This document shows positions 12,637 through 19,794 of a stretch of 19,794 nucleotides of DNA, in pieces; position 1 is the first letter of the stretch; each line of letters starts with the position of its first letter. The notes below the pieces were generated by a model. It worked only from the letters and a program-made list of their open reading frames with translations, did no database searches and had not been told where the DNA came from. The translations under genes and the position numbers were made by a program. Location of the stretch: assembly GCA_013215525.1 (NCBI GenBank), contig JABSQY010000026.1, positions 1-19,794 on the forward strand, in the 5' to 3' direction. Source of the DNA: Nanoarchaeales archaeon (GTDB lineage: Archaea > Nanobdellota > Nanobdellia > Woesearchaeales > UBA583).

Positions 12637-13422
12637 TTAGAAACCTAGTCCACGTAAAATTGATTTTAGTAAAGAATTTTCTTTTTCTAAATCTTGAATT
12701 TTTCTTTGGTACTCTCCACTGTGTACTCTTCTTGCTAATTGATGATATTGTCTAGCAGTCTCAGATTTAGGTCTGATGTGTACGATTGGTCTTTTTCTAT
12801 AAACTGCTTCACGCATATGTTTATCTTCCATAATTACACTTGTAATTGGAGTTTCTAATAAAGATTCAATTGCTCTTAATCCTAAGTCAAAATTATCTTT
12901 ACGAACTTTATTTAACACAACACCACGAACTGGAATTCCAATCTCTTTAGCTAATGTTACAATCTTAAAAGCGTCAGTTACAGCAGGCAGTTCTGGGTTT
13001 GTAACTAATAATACTTCATCAGCGTTCTTTAGAACTGAAATTGATTCATTTCCTAATCCTGCTGCAGAGTCTACAATTACATACTCACACATTTCCTTTA
13101 AATCATTGAAAATCTTTTTTAATTTTCTTGAATTAATTTCACTAAAACTTCTTACAGATAAACTTCCTGGAAGTAATTTAAAACCTAACGGATGAATATA
13201 AATTGCATCAGCTAAACTTGCCTCTCCTTTTAATACATCATTTAATGTGATTGGGAATTTTGTAAATCCTAAATGTAATCCTACATTTGGAGTTGTTAAA
13301 TTTCCATCAACTAAAATAACTGATTTTCCGTGTTTTGCAAGTGCAGATGATAAATTTACTGATGTTGTAGTTTTACCAACTCCACCTTTTCCGGAAGATA
13401 CTACGATAACTTTTCCTGTCAT
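12637..13422 (-). CDS. MinD/ParA-family ATPase
   Basis: This 261-residue ATPase shows the deviant Walker A motif SGKGGVGKTTT (10-20) with both signature lysines, the switch I segment VDGNLTTPNVGLHLG (38-52) and switch II around VDSAAGLG (117-124), where canonical members have DTPAG. The C-terminus (about 235-261) forms a short charged coiled coil, ending in a weakly amphipathic LLKSILRGLGF that could touch the membrane. MinD-like proteins position structures by cycling ATP-dependent dimers on surfaces. Archaea carry several paralogs, including ones for chemoreceptor or motility placement, and no MinE or MinC is nearby. It has its own TATA-like element at about 13443-13450 and lies 183 bases after an unassigned gene in the same direction, so it need not belong to that operon. 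Confidence 0.9.
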   Translation of the reverse strand: MTGKVIVVSSGKGGVGKTTTSVNLSSALAKHGKSVILVDGNLTTPNVGLHLGFTKFPITLNDVLKGEASLADAIYIHPLGFKLLPGSLSVRSFSEINSRKLKKIFNDLKEMCEYVIVDSAAGLGNESISVLKNADEVLLVTNPELPAVTDAFKIVTLAKEIGIPVRGVVLNKVRKDNFDLGLRAIESLLETPITSVIMEDKHMREAVYRKRPIVHIRPKSETARQYHQLARRVHSGEYQRKIQDLEKENSLLKSILRGLGF

Positions 13423-13442
13423 AAAATTAATCTACCAAAAGG

Positions 13443-13450
13443 GGTATTTA
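13443..13450 (-). promoter_or_regulatory. TATA-like element of the MinD gene
   Basis: On the minus strand GTTAAATA is centred about 25 bases upstream of the ATG at 13422. The remaining spacer up to 13605 shows no further feature. Confidence 0.45.
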
Positions 13451-13605
13451 ACTTATTATCACTACTTTAAAATGGAATATTTGGAGTTTAGATATTAAAT
13501 ATGATAAATAAAAAATAAAATAATAATAAAATAAGTATTAATGTGTGTTTTAAAATTTAAAATTAGATAAAATAATGTGAAAAAATAAAGATATTAATTT
13601 TTAGT

Positions 13606-14055
13606 TTAAACATTAACTGCGTTTAAACTTGCGCAAGCTTCTTTTAATCTTGCGTAAAATTCGTGAATTTTAACTGTATTAATTACGTATTCTTCACCAT
13701 CAATGTATGATACCATACATAAATTTTTTCTATACTCTCCAATTGAATCATATTCAGATAATAATAATTTTTTTAATAAAAAGTAATCAGATAAATCAAT
13801 TTCAATTCCTCTTTGTACTAAAGTATCTGTTAAAATTTGAATCTTGTGAAATGCTGTTGCTTGTGATAATTCTTCATCTCCAACATATGTTGTATATGCT
13901 AAAGCGAAAAAATGTTCATATCCAGTAACTAAAGTTTCCATCACTTTTCGTAACATTTCTGTTGTTCTTGTAAATTTACAAGATACAAAAATCATATGTT
14001 CGATACTACTTAAGTGTCTTCTAACTTGTCCTAATTGCTCCATTGTATCTTCCAT
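13606..14055 (-). CDS. Predicted helical protein in the NAC operon, function unknown
   Basis: This 149-residue protein appears mostly alpha-helical (about 5-55, 57-90 and 95-120), with a short beta-like segment MVSYIDGEEYVINTV (108-122) and a C-terminal helix. It has no signal peptide or membrane helix. I do not recognise the family; an all-helical HEPN-like bundle is one possibility, but the conserved HEPN RxxxxH motif is not apparent. It starts nine bases after the stop of the NAC gene and is the third gene of the Sec61beta-NAC unit, so it probably takes part in, or is co-expressed with, protein synthesis and export. The ATG at 14055 is preferred; a second Met four codons later is possible. 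Confidence 0.65.
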   Translation of the reverse strand: MEDTMEQLGQVRRHLSSIEHMIFVSCKFTRTTEMLRKVMETLVTGYEHFFALAYTTYVGDEELSQATAFHKIQILTDTLVQRGIEIDLSDYFLLKKLLLSEYDSIGEYRKNLCMVSYIDGEEYVINTVKIHEFYARLKEACASLNAVNV

Positions 14056-14064
14056 TTTTAATTA

Positions 14065-14406
14065 TTATTCTGTTAAGTTAACAATTGCTTGCGCAATGTC
14101 ACCTTCAACTTGTTTTAAAGTAGTTTCTGCTACTTCTTTACTAACTTTTGCAGATTCTGCAACCATTTCAATATCATCTGATGAAATTGAGATTACAGCT
14201 TTTGGTAGAACTGTATCAAATTTACCTGATAATTGAAAAGTTACTTGACCTTTCATTGTAATTTTTTGAACATCTGGATTTCTAAACACTAATGTTTGTC
14301 CAGTTAAAGTTTCAATTGTAACTTTTGTTGCAGTTAATGACTCTTGGGACATTCCCATTTGTTTCATCATTTGTTGCATTTGTCGTGGGTTTACTCCTGG
14401 AATCAT
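14065..14406 (-). CDS. Nascent polypeptide-associated complex protein (archaeal NAC)
   Basis: This 113-residue protein has a NAC domain (about 23-62, with TKVTIETLTGQTLVFRNPDV) preceded by a Met-rich N-terminus (QMQQMMKQMGM), and a C-terminal UBA domain (about 75-112, DDIEMVAESAKVSKEVAETT). Archaeal NAC forms a homodimer at the ribosomal exit tunnel and binds nascent chains. The Met-rich and short-leader features are typical of the archaeal form. Its ATG lies one base after the Sec61beta stop codon, so the two are co-transcribed. Coupling a chaperone at the ribosome exit with a translocon subunit makes functional sense, because both act on nascent proteins. The family assignment is firm. Confidence 0.95.
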   Translation of the reverse strand: MIPGVNPRQMQQMMKQMGMSQESLTATKVTIETLTGQTLVFRNPDVQKITMKGQVTFQLSGKFDTVLPKAVISISSDDIEMVAESAKVSKEVAETTLKQVEGDIAQAIVNLTE

Positions 14407-14407
14407 T

Positions 14408-14584
14408 TTAGATTAACCCGTTTCTCTTCATATAATGTAACATACCTACTAGAAATACTGTAAATAACGCCGCATATACTACAAGTTTAGGACTAAACTC
14501 GAATCTTGTCTTTAAAGAAGTTGATACACCACCAATTAAACCACCTTGAGAGGAAGGCATAGATACACCTTGTTTTTTTGCCAT
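14408..14584 (-). CDS. Preprotein translocase subunit Sec61beta
   Basis: This 58-residue protein begins MAKKQGVSMPSSQGGLIG, continues with TSLKTRFEFSPKLVVYAA and has one C-terminal membrane helix (about 32-50), ending in a basic tail HYMKRNGLI. This is the standard layout of archaeal Sec61beta (SecG-like), with a flexible cytoplasmic N-terminus, a SP[KE]-type motif before the helix and a single span. Sec61beta sits beside the SecY pore and stabilises the translocon. It is the first gene of the operon with NAC. A strong TATA box (14605-14614) with an upstream BRE-like AAAACC is centred about 25 bases before the ATG. It is below the size that simple gene finders report. Confidence 0.9.
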   Translation of the reverse strand: MAKKQGVSMPSSQGGLIGGVSTSLKTRFEFSPKLVVYAALFTVFLVGMLHYMKRNGLI

Positions 14585-14604
14585 ATGAAAAGTAATGATT
14601 GATT

Positions 14605-14620
14605 GTATATAAAGGTTTTG
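14605..14620 (-). promoter_or_regulatory. Strong BRE/TATA promoter of the Sec61beta-NAC operon
   Basis: On the minus strand CAAAACCTTTATATAC shows a BRE-like AAAACC directly before TTTATATA, centred about 25 bases upstream of the ATG at 14584. It is one of the best archaeal promoters in the window. Confidence 0.7.
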
Positions 14621-14685
14621 AAAAATAGGTGATTTTTGGAAGAAAAAATAAAAATAAAAATTGGAAAAAAAATAAATTTATCTTA

Positions 14686-15663
14686 TCAATTATTTTCAGA
14701 TATAAATTTATTATTTGAAATTGGTTTGTGTTTACTTGATCTAAAAGGTGAAACTGATTTTTTAAATTTATCTACAATATCAGATAAACCATTAGTTGTT
14801 AAAAAATATTGTCTATCTGCATTTATATAATGTCTAAACTCACCAATATATATAAAATCTTCAAATTCTTTTTTATCTGTAATATCAATATATTGCATAT
14901 TTATATAATAATCTTCGTCCCTTATAGGCCTAATTTTGAATGGACTAGAAGTTTCTTCCAGTTTATTACAAATATCATCTTTCTCACTAATATAACCATC
15001 ACTTGAATAAGTCCAAGGTGATTCTTTGTCACAAGGACGAGGAATATTATATAAAAAAGAATAAGTAATAATTTTCTTTATTGATTTAAAATCTTCTTTG
15101 ATAGACATAGTATAATTACAAAAAGAATTATCAAGCGTACAATTACTACTTGTTACTAACTTGAAATGTGTTATAGCAACAATTCCATTACTAAATTTTT
15201 TAGAATATTCTATAAGTCCCCTATTTATATTAAAATATGTTAAATCCATGTCTCCTATGTGTTCATTATATGTTTTATTAAAAAAATTAATAAAAAGGTC
15301 TTCCTCAGAATTACTTGTTAGTTTTGTTTGTTCATTAAATCCAATATTATTCTCTTCTATGTCAACTTCAAAATTTAAATCTCTACCTAAATTATCTATT
15401 TTTCTGTCTATATCTTCTGGCCCAAATATCCTCTCTGCTAAATTTTTGTTTTCCAAATCATATACCCAACCTAGATGAGGTGAATTTTTAGTAGCATCCC
15501 CTAAACTTTTATAAGGAGCTATTATTCGAGGACAGTTATCTCTTTGATGATATGCCATTAAACTTCTATTTAATCTTTTATTTTTTTCATCAAATGTTTC
15601 TTTGGTTTTTTTAAGATTATTCAAAATAAATTCGAGTCCCACTATTAAATGTTTTTTTATCAT
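14686..15663 (-). CDS. Protein of unknown function, divergent from a TrmB regulator
   Basis: I do not recognise a family for this protein of about 325 residues. It appears soluble and rich in charged residues and Asn, with no clear membrane segment from this start. Recurrent features include YHQRDNCPRII, GWVYDLENKNL, TYSFLYNIPRP, and Cys residues near CTLDNSFCNY. I chose the ATG at 15663; an ATG at 15726 would add 21 hydrophobic residues, but its frame would cover an inverted repeat (15698-15717) and the TATA box of the opposite gene. With the longer start an N-terminal anchor would be possible. Codon use and A+T content match the neighbours, so transfer is not evident. It is divergent from the TrmB-like regulator and may be its target. 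Confidence 0.65.
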   Translation of the reverse strand: MIKKHLIVGLEFILNNLKKTKETFDEKNKRLNRSLMAYHQRDNCPRIIAPYKSLGDATKNSPHLGWVYDLENKNLAERIFGPEDIDRKIDNLGRDLNFEVDIEENNIGFNEQTKLTSNSEEDLFINFFNKTYNEHIGDMDLTYFNINRGLIEYSKKFSNGIVAITHFKLVTSSNCTLDNSFCNYTMSIKEDFKSIKKIITYSFLYNIPRPCDKESPWTYSSDGYISEKDDICNKLEETSSPFKIRPIRDEDYYINMQYIDITDKKEFEDFIYIGEFRHYINADRQYFLTTNGLSDIVDKFKKSVSPFRSSKHKPISNNKFISENN

Positions 15664-15697
15664 AAAATAAATAGTATAAAAACATACATAAACAAGA

Positions 15698-15717
15698 GTA
15701 ATTCTTTTTAGAATTAC
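15698..15717. promoter_or_regulatory. Candidate operator between the TrmB gene and the divergent gene
   Basis: GTAATTCT and AGAATTAC form 8-base arms around TTTT. The centre lies about 47 bases from the TrmB ATG (15755) and 44 from the opposite ATG (15663), just upstream of the TrmB promoter. This is a typical site for an autoregulating TrmB protein. Confidence 0.5.
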
Positions 15718-15725
15718 AAAGTACA

Positions 15726-15733
15726 TTTATAAA
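15726..15733 (+). promoter_or_regulatory. TATA box of the TrmB gene
   Basis: TTTATAAA is centred about 26 bases before the ATG at 15755, predicting a leaderless transcript. Confidence 0.6.
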
Positions 15734-15754
15734 TCCTATAAGTATTGGATATTT

Positions 15755-16468
15755 ATGGAATTAGATATATTAGAAGAAATTGGTTTAACTAAAAATCAGA
15801 TTAAAGTTTATTTATCATTATTAAAATTAGGTTTATCACCAAGTCAAGAAATTATTATTGATACAAACCTACATCGTTCACCAACATATGATGCACTTGA
15901 AAAATTAGAAGAAAAAGGACTTATAAGTACAATTGTTAAAGATTACAAAAAACATTTTCAAGCAGAATCTCCAAATAATTTGTATTCTTATTTAGAAGAG
16001 AAAAAAATTAAACTGTCAAAATTAATGCCAGAACTTGAAAAATTAGAAAATACTAAAAAAGAAAAAATAAATGCTACAATCTACAAAGGAACCGAAGGTC
16101 TTAAAGCAATTCATAATGATATGTTAAAAGAAGGTATGCAAATTGATGTTTTAGGTGGAAAAGGTTTAATTTTTTCTGAATTAAAATATTTTATAACTCA
16201 ATGGGATAAAAAAAGAGTTAAACAAAACATTAAGTGGAGAATTATTTGGGATAATGAAAATATAAAAAATGAAATTATTAAAAAAAAACTTGTTACTGGG
16301 AAAGTAATTCCAAAAGAATTTCAAACATCTTCTGTGATTAATATTTATGGAAATAAAGTTGCTATTTTTTCTTGGGAAAATAAAACTCCCGACGCTTTTG
16401 TTATTGATAATAAAGAAATTGCAAACTCATTTAGAAAATGGTTTGAATTGATTTATGAAAAAATTTAA
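15755..16468 (+). CDS. TrmB-family transcriptional regulator
   Basis: This 237-residue regulator has the TrmB layout. An N-terminal winged-helix domain (1-70) begins ELDILEEIGLTKNQIKVYLSLLKLG and contains SPTYDALEKLEEKGLI. A coiled helix (about 75-105) follows, and then a C-terminal effector domain (about 107-237) with the TIYKGTEGLKAIHNDML pattern and a beta-rich end (VINIYGNKVAIFSWE). TrmB proteins usually sense sugars or other small molecules and repress or activate nearby genes. Here the likely targets are itself and the divergent unassigned gene, through the inverted repeat at 15698-15717. No sugar transporter is adjacent, so the ligand is unknown. The gene converges on the site-2 protease gene. 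Confidence 0.9.
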   Translation: MELDILEEIGLTKNQIKVYLSLLKLGLSPSQEIIIDTNLHRSPTYDALEKLEEKGLISTIVKDYKKHFQAESPNNLYSYLEEKKIKLSKLMPELEKLENTKKEKINATIYKGTEGLKAIHNDMLKEGMQIDVLGGKGLIFSELKYFITQWDKKRVKQNIKWRIIWDNENIKNEIIKKKLVTGKVIPKEFQTSSVINIYGNKVAIFSWENKTPDAFVIDNKEIANSFRKWFELIYEKI

Positions 16469-16487
16469 TTAAAAATATAAAATTTAA

Positions 16488-17708
16488 TTAATTTATTCCC
16501 ATTAATGAAAATAAAAATTGTGGTTTCATTGTGAAAAATATTAATAATAACACAATCCAGGACAATGTATGATAAATTCTATTCCCCCATACTTTTCCAC
16601 AAAATTTTCTAAAGATTGTTGATGATACTTGTCCACCATCAGTTATCCAAATTGGTAGTAAATTCATAATTCCAATTGCGATGTTTAAAAACCAAATCCA
16701 AAATATTGCTCTTTCAAATCCTTCTGGAAATGCTCCAATCCAACTGTACTCTTCTTTGTTTACTAAATTCATTTCAAGTCCTGATATCCCAATCATTCCT
16801 TTTTTATTATTATCTAAATTTTCAAATGTCTCAAATGTATAATTTTCAACCTTTGTGTTATTAGACTCATCTATTGATTCGATTTCTAATGTTATTACCT
16901 CATTTGGAGTTAAGTTTTGAAAATCTTTGTAAATTTGTATTGTATCATACTCCCCATTAAATGAAACTATTTCTCCAGATTCAATTTGATTATATAATCC
17001 ACTTTGATTCATTACTGAATTAAATTTAATATTTTCAAGTTCCATAGTTTTGTCAATCAATGGGCCTGCGGCAAATATCCACACTGCTAAAAATAAAAAT
17101 CCAAATATAAAATTTGATGTTGAACCAGCCCCCATCACTGCAACTTTTTTCCACCAAGAAATTTTATTTAATTCGATTTGGTCAGGTTCTACAAATGCTG
17201 CTGGCATTAATGGTACTATGATTCCTAAAAATGCAAATCCACTTGATTTAATTTTTACTTTAAATCTTTCTGATATTACTCCGTGCGCGAATTCGTGAAC
17301 TATTGCTAATATAAATAATGCAATTATCCAATATACAAATGGTACATAAAATACTGGAACTGCAGAATCTAATCCGTTTTCAGTTTGAATAGGTAATACT
17401 AACCCACCACCTTGCGTAATTCCATTGTCTACAATAAATCCTAGTTGCCAGAACATAAATATAAATGATGCAAACATTCCAACAATTCCTATGAATGCTG
17501 ATAAATATGCTAGATATAAAAAGAGTGTTGGGTGTTTACTTGACCAGTGTGTCATTTTACTTAATCCCCAAGTTGTTTTGTACATCATCATATACATTAA
17601 TGGAAATGGTCCGGAAACTTCTAAATTTTTTCGTTTTACATATAAAAATATTGAGAGTAATATTACAAATATTACAAATGCTAAATTGTTTTGAATAAAT
17701 TCTATCAT
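16488..17708 (-). CDS. Site-2 protease-family (M50) membrane metalloprotease
   Basis: This 406-residue multi-pass membrane protein carries the zinc-binding HEFAH motif (138-142) inside a membrane helix and the second M50 signature, NLLPIWITDGG (349-359), with the third zinc ligand Asp357. Between them is GSTSNF (195-200), the family's PxxN-like turn, and then a PDZ-like domain (about 222-315), which would sit outside the cytoplasm and gate substrate access. Site-2 proteases cut transmembrane segments of regulatory proteins, often anti-sigma factors or membrane-bound transcription factors, in stress responses. Its substrate is not evident; the local envelope-stress-like proteins are possible targets but nothing links them directly. 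A TATA box at 17731-17740 lies about 27 bases upstream of the ATG. Confidence 0.9.
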   Translation of the reverse strand: MIEFIQNNLAFVIFVILLSIFLYVKRKNLEVSGPFPLMYMMMYKTTWGLSKMTHWSSKHPTLFLYLAYLSAFIGIVGMFASFIFMFWQLGFIVDNGITQGGGLVLPIQTENGLDSAVPVFYVPFVYWIIALFILAIVHEFAHGVISERFKVKIKSSGFAFLGIIVPLMPAAFVEPDQIELNKISWWKKVAVMGAGSTSNFIFGFLFLAVWIFAAGPLIDKTMELENIKFNSVMNQSGLYNQIESGEIVSFNGEYDTIQIYKDFQNLTPNEVITLEIESIDESNNTKVENYTFETFENLDNNKKGMIGISGLEMNLVNKEEYSWIGAFPEGFERAIFWIWFLNIAIGIMNLLPIWITDGGQVSSTIFRKFCGKVWGNRIYHTLSWIVLLLIFFTMKPQFLFSLMGIN

Positions 17709-17730
17709 ATCAATATTTGTATTTGGTTGT

Positions 17731-17740
17731 TTTTAAAATA
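17731..17740 (-). promoter_or_regulatory. TATA box of the site-2 protease gene
   Basis: On the minus strand TATTTTAAAA is centred about 27 bases upstream of the ATG at 17708. Confidence 0.5.
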
Positions 17741-17816
17741 ACGTTTTCACTTTGTAAAAACTTATTAAATTTTATAAATAATTCAAGTTTAATTTAATTA
17801 AATAGTTACATTTATT

Positions 17817-17835
17817 TTAAAGTTACAAACTTTAA
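17817..17835. repeat. Inverted repeat upstream of the MFS gene
   Basis: TTAAAGTT and AACTTTAA surround ACA. It lies about 80 bases before the MFS start, in the 197-base spacer between divergent genes, and could be a regulator site. Confidence 0.4.
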
Positions 17836-17859
17836 GTTATTATTATTTTAAATTAATTC

Positions 17860-17885
17860 TAGAAATTTACTTTGTATAATTTCTA
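17860..17885. promoter_or_regulatory. Inverted repeat spanning the MFS promoter TATA box
   Basis: TAGAAATT (17860-17867) and AATTTCTA (17878-17885) flank ten bases that contain the TATA-like TTGTATAAT (17872-17880). The TATA element is centred about 30 bases before the ATG at 17906. A protein bound to both arms would cover the promoter. Confidence 0.45.
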
Positions 17886-17905
17886 AGATTTTTTTAAATT
17901 TTAAA

Positions 17906-19135
17906 ATGAAAATGTTAAATAAACTAAAGAGTAATCCAGTTGTTATGTTTTTTACAAGTTTTCAACTTATGTATCAATTTTCACTTGGTGTAGTTGTTCC
18001 GTTTTGGTCAATTATTTTATTAAATGCAGGTTGGGAAACTTTAGAAATTACTTATTTTTTTGCAATTAGCGCTTTTGTTGTGTTTTTGTTTGGTGGAGTT
18101 GTAGGAAAATTTGCAGATTATATTGGAAAGAAAAAGATGATTCTTACTGGTTTAATTATTCAAGCTAGTTTTTTTATTTTATATTTTTTTTTCATTCAAA
18201 ATTCAACAGTTATTTTAATTGCTAGAGTGTTTGAGATATTTGCTTTTATGTTAATTGGAATGGTTGGATTATCTGCACTTGAAGATTATCTTGAAGATTC
18301 CAATCGAGGTTTTTGGACTGGAATATTTTTAGGTGTTGGAGCGATAGGAATGTTAATTGGTCCAATTATTGCAGGTTATATTGCAGAAGTTAATTTGCCT
18401 AAGGTTTTACTTCTTGTATCCGCTGTAATTACTGTTCTTAGTATTTTTGTTTTAAATAAAATTCCTATGAAACATAATAAAGTTAAACATAGTTTTAATT
18501 ATTCTGATTTAAATCCTTTGTCAGAAGTTAAACGCTTTTTATCTTTTAAAAAATTACGTGGAATGGCGATACTTGGAATTTTGATGAATTCAAAAGCTCA
18601 AATTTATGCTATTTTTTTTCCAATTTTTGTGATTGAAACATTAAATTTGCCGATTTATTATGTTGGTTATTTATATTCCATTCCAGTATTTTTTCATTTG
18701 TTTCAAGCAATTTTCGGAAAATATTTTGATAAAGTGTCAACAGAGATGGGAGTTTTGATTGGAGTTAGTTTAAGTTCAGGTGCAATGTTTATGTTTCCAT
18801 ATATTAATAATTTATGGCAGTTAGTTATTTTATTATGCGTGTTTGGTCTTGGGTCTTCGATTTGGAATGTGACTGCGTGGAGTTTGATGGGAACTATTGC
18901 TAAAAAGAATGAGATGGAAGGCGAGATTAATGGAACTTATATGTCAATTGCAAAGTTAGGTGTATTTGTTACAACATTATTTTCTGCTGGAATTATTGCA
19001 ACATTTGGGATTGAGAGAACTTTACAACTAATGGCTATTATGATTTTTGTAGGTGTCGGAATTTGTTATTTTATGTTTCAACCAATTTTTCACGGGAAAC
19101 TTAAAAAAAGTAATTTTGATTTAATTAAAAATTAA
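17906..19135 (+). CDS. Major facilitator superfamily transporter
   Basis: This 409-residue protein has about twelve hydrophobic segments and the MFS motif A in the loop after the second helix, GKFADYIGKKK (67-77), with an equivalent GKYFDKVSTEMG in the second half, as expected for two six-helix bundles. MFS proteins are secondary transporters driven by ion gradients; drug efflux is common for this size, but the substrate cannot be read from the sequence. It starts from a TATA-like element within an inverted repeat, suggesting regulation by a DNA-binding protein. It is divergent from the site-2 protease gene. An alternative ATG two codons downstream is possible. Confidence is high for the family and low for the substrate. 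Confidence 0.9.
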   Translation: MKMLNKLKSNPVVMFFTSFQLMYQFSLGVVVPFWSIILLNAGWETLEITYFFAISAFVVFLFGGVVGKFADYIGKKKMILTGLIIQASFFILYFFFIQNSTVILIARVFEIFAFMLIGMVGLSALEDYLEDSNRGFWTGIFLGVGAIGMLIGPIIAGYIAEVNLPKVLLLVSAVITVLSIFVLNKIPMKHNKVKHSFNYSDLNPLSEVKRFLSFKKLRGMAILGILMNSKAQIYAIFFPIFVIETLNLPIYYVGYLYSIPVFFHLFQAIFGKYFDKVSTEMGVLIGVSLSSGAMFMFPYINNLWQLVILLCVFGLGSSIWNVTAWSLMGTIAKKNEMEGEINGTYMSIAKLGVFVTTLFSAGIIATFGIERTLQLMAIMIFVGVGICYFMFQPIFHGKLKKSNFDLIKN

Positions 19136-19169
19136 ATTATTAATTTTATTTTAATTATTTCTACAATTA

Positions 19170-19793
19170 TTATTTTTCTGAAAATAAAAATTCAAATTCT
19201 TTTGATTGTTTTAAAAAATCTAAAAGTATATTATTAAAATAATCGAAATGTTCTTCAAAAGAATTTTTTTCTACGCCTTTTGATTTTGCGAATGGACAAC
19301 CTCCTTTTGAAGATATTCCTAACTCTTTTTTTTGTTCTCTTTGTTCCGAATATTTTTTTATTGGAAACTGTTTAATTCTAACTACTTGTAAATTTTCATC
19401 ATATTCTAATAATTCAGGATATTTATTTTCCATTTGATTATCTTCAAAACTTATGTTAAGTGCTTGTTTTCTGGAAAATCTAGTTTGTCTTTTTAAAAAA
19501 TCTTCTATACCAGATATAGAAATGTTTAAACTTTTAGAATTTAAATAATTTAAAAAAATAAGTAAATTTGAAAGATTTACTGAAAAAAATATTTTATCAA
19601 ATTGAGATGAATATACGTCTCCATTATCACACACTAATAAACAAGAATCTAGTAATTTAAAAATATAAAATACTTTATTTAAAAATTCATCAGAGTTATT
19701 TGTATTTAAAAAAATATCATATAAATTTAATATTGATTCCCTTTGAATATATATTAGAGTGGATAATTTCTCAGATAAGTTGTAAATATTTTT
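19170..19793 (-). CDS. Protein of unknown function, N-terminus cut by the right edge
   Basis: The minus-strand frame is open to the right edge, giving the last 207 residues of a longer protein. A GTG at 19634 is therefore only an internal Val codon, not a start. The sequence appears mainly helical, rich in Asn, Lys and Phe, with no clear membrane helix. A short Gly/Cys motif, SKGGCPFAKSKG (about 40 residues before the end), is its most distinctive point; a CPF pair of this kind is seen in some metal- or haem-linked proteins, but I cannot assign one here. The gene converges on the MFS gene, 34 bases away. No function is proposed. Confidence 0.6.
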   Translation of the reverse strand, partial: KNIYNLSEKLSTLIYIQRESILNLYDIFLNTNNSDEFLNKVFYIFKLLDSCLLVCDNGDVYSSQFDKIFFSVNLSNLLIFLNYLNSKSLNISISGIEDFLKRQTRFSRKQALNISFEDNQMENKYPELLEYDENLQVVRIKQFPIKKYSEQREQKKELGISSKGGCPFAKSKGVEKNSFEEHFDYFNNILLDFLKQSKEFEFLFSEK

Positions 19794-19794
19794 A

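Noticed and set aside
14636..14830. Plus-strand frame overlapping the end of the unassigned 14686-15663 gene
   Set aside because: Low-complexity Lys/Ile-rich translation, no TATA box at leaderless distance, and overlap with a longer frame.
16460..16492. Direct repeat AAATTTAATTAA between convergent genes
   Set aside because: Low-complexity A/T sequence; chance repeats of this kind are expected in such DNA.
17050..17694. Plus-strand open frames opposite the site-2 protease gene
   Set aside because: They are antisense shadows of a well-supported gene, without promoter or family motifs.
1..19794. CRISPR arrays, insertion sequences, tRNA or rRNA genes
   Set aside because: No regularly spaced repeats, transposase motifs or RNA gene signatures were seen on either strand.

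Overview
The window is about 19.8 kb of very AT-rich, densely packed DNA. It is archaeal. It encodes archaeal-type Sec61beta and nascent-polypeptide-associated complex (NAC) proteins, two TrmB-like regulators, an archaeal MinD-like ATPase and a multi-pass site-2 protease. Most genes or operons have a TATA box centred about 24-29 bases before the first ATG, the arrangement of leaderless archaeal transcripts. The small gene set, strong AT bias and many short unassigned proteins suggest a DPANN-type archaeon (Woesearchaeota/Pacearchaeota-like). That placement is an inference, because no rRNA gene is present.

Layout. Bases 1-2116 hold the end of a superoxide dismutase, then a minus-strand operon (7-TM membrane protein, winged-helix protein, YggS-like PLP-binding protein). 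Bases 2117-5520 hold an envelope-stress-like cluster: two PspC-domain proteins, a membrane-anchored nitroreductase-like protein, a LiaF/toast-rack protein and a 56-residue membrane protein. A 13-bp palindrome sits exactly 42 bases (centre to start codon) from three starts in this region. Bases 5521-10646 hold a P-loop kinase-like protein, a YhbY RNA-binding protein, an orphan double-Cache sensor, a surface phospholipase-D-family protein with a degenerate duplicate of its own 3' end beside it, a divergent anchored OB-fold protein, an unassigned archaeal protein and a 41-residue membrane peptide.

Bases 10647-12636 hold the most unusual unit. A TrmB-like regulator is divergent from two overlapping genes that together look like the two halves of the eukaryotic ribosomal prolyl hydroxylase OGFOD1/Tpa1. 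Two copies of a 16-bp operator lie between them. Bases 12637-14620 run on the minus strand: Sec61beta, NAC and an unassigned 149-residue protein form one operon, followed by a MinD-like ATPase. Bases 14686-19794 hold an unassigned protein divergent from a full-length TrmB regulator, a site-2 protease divergent from an MFS transporter, and an unassigned protein cut by the right edge.

Many genes end in perfect inverted repeats that include the stop codon, several followed by T tracts. No CRISPR array, tRNA, rRNA, insertion sequence or origin was recognised.
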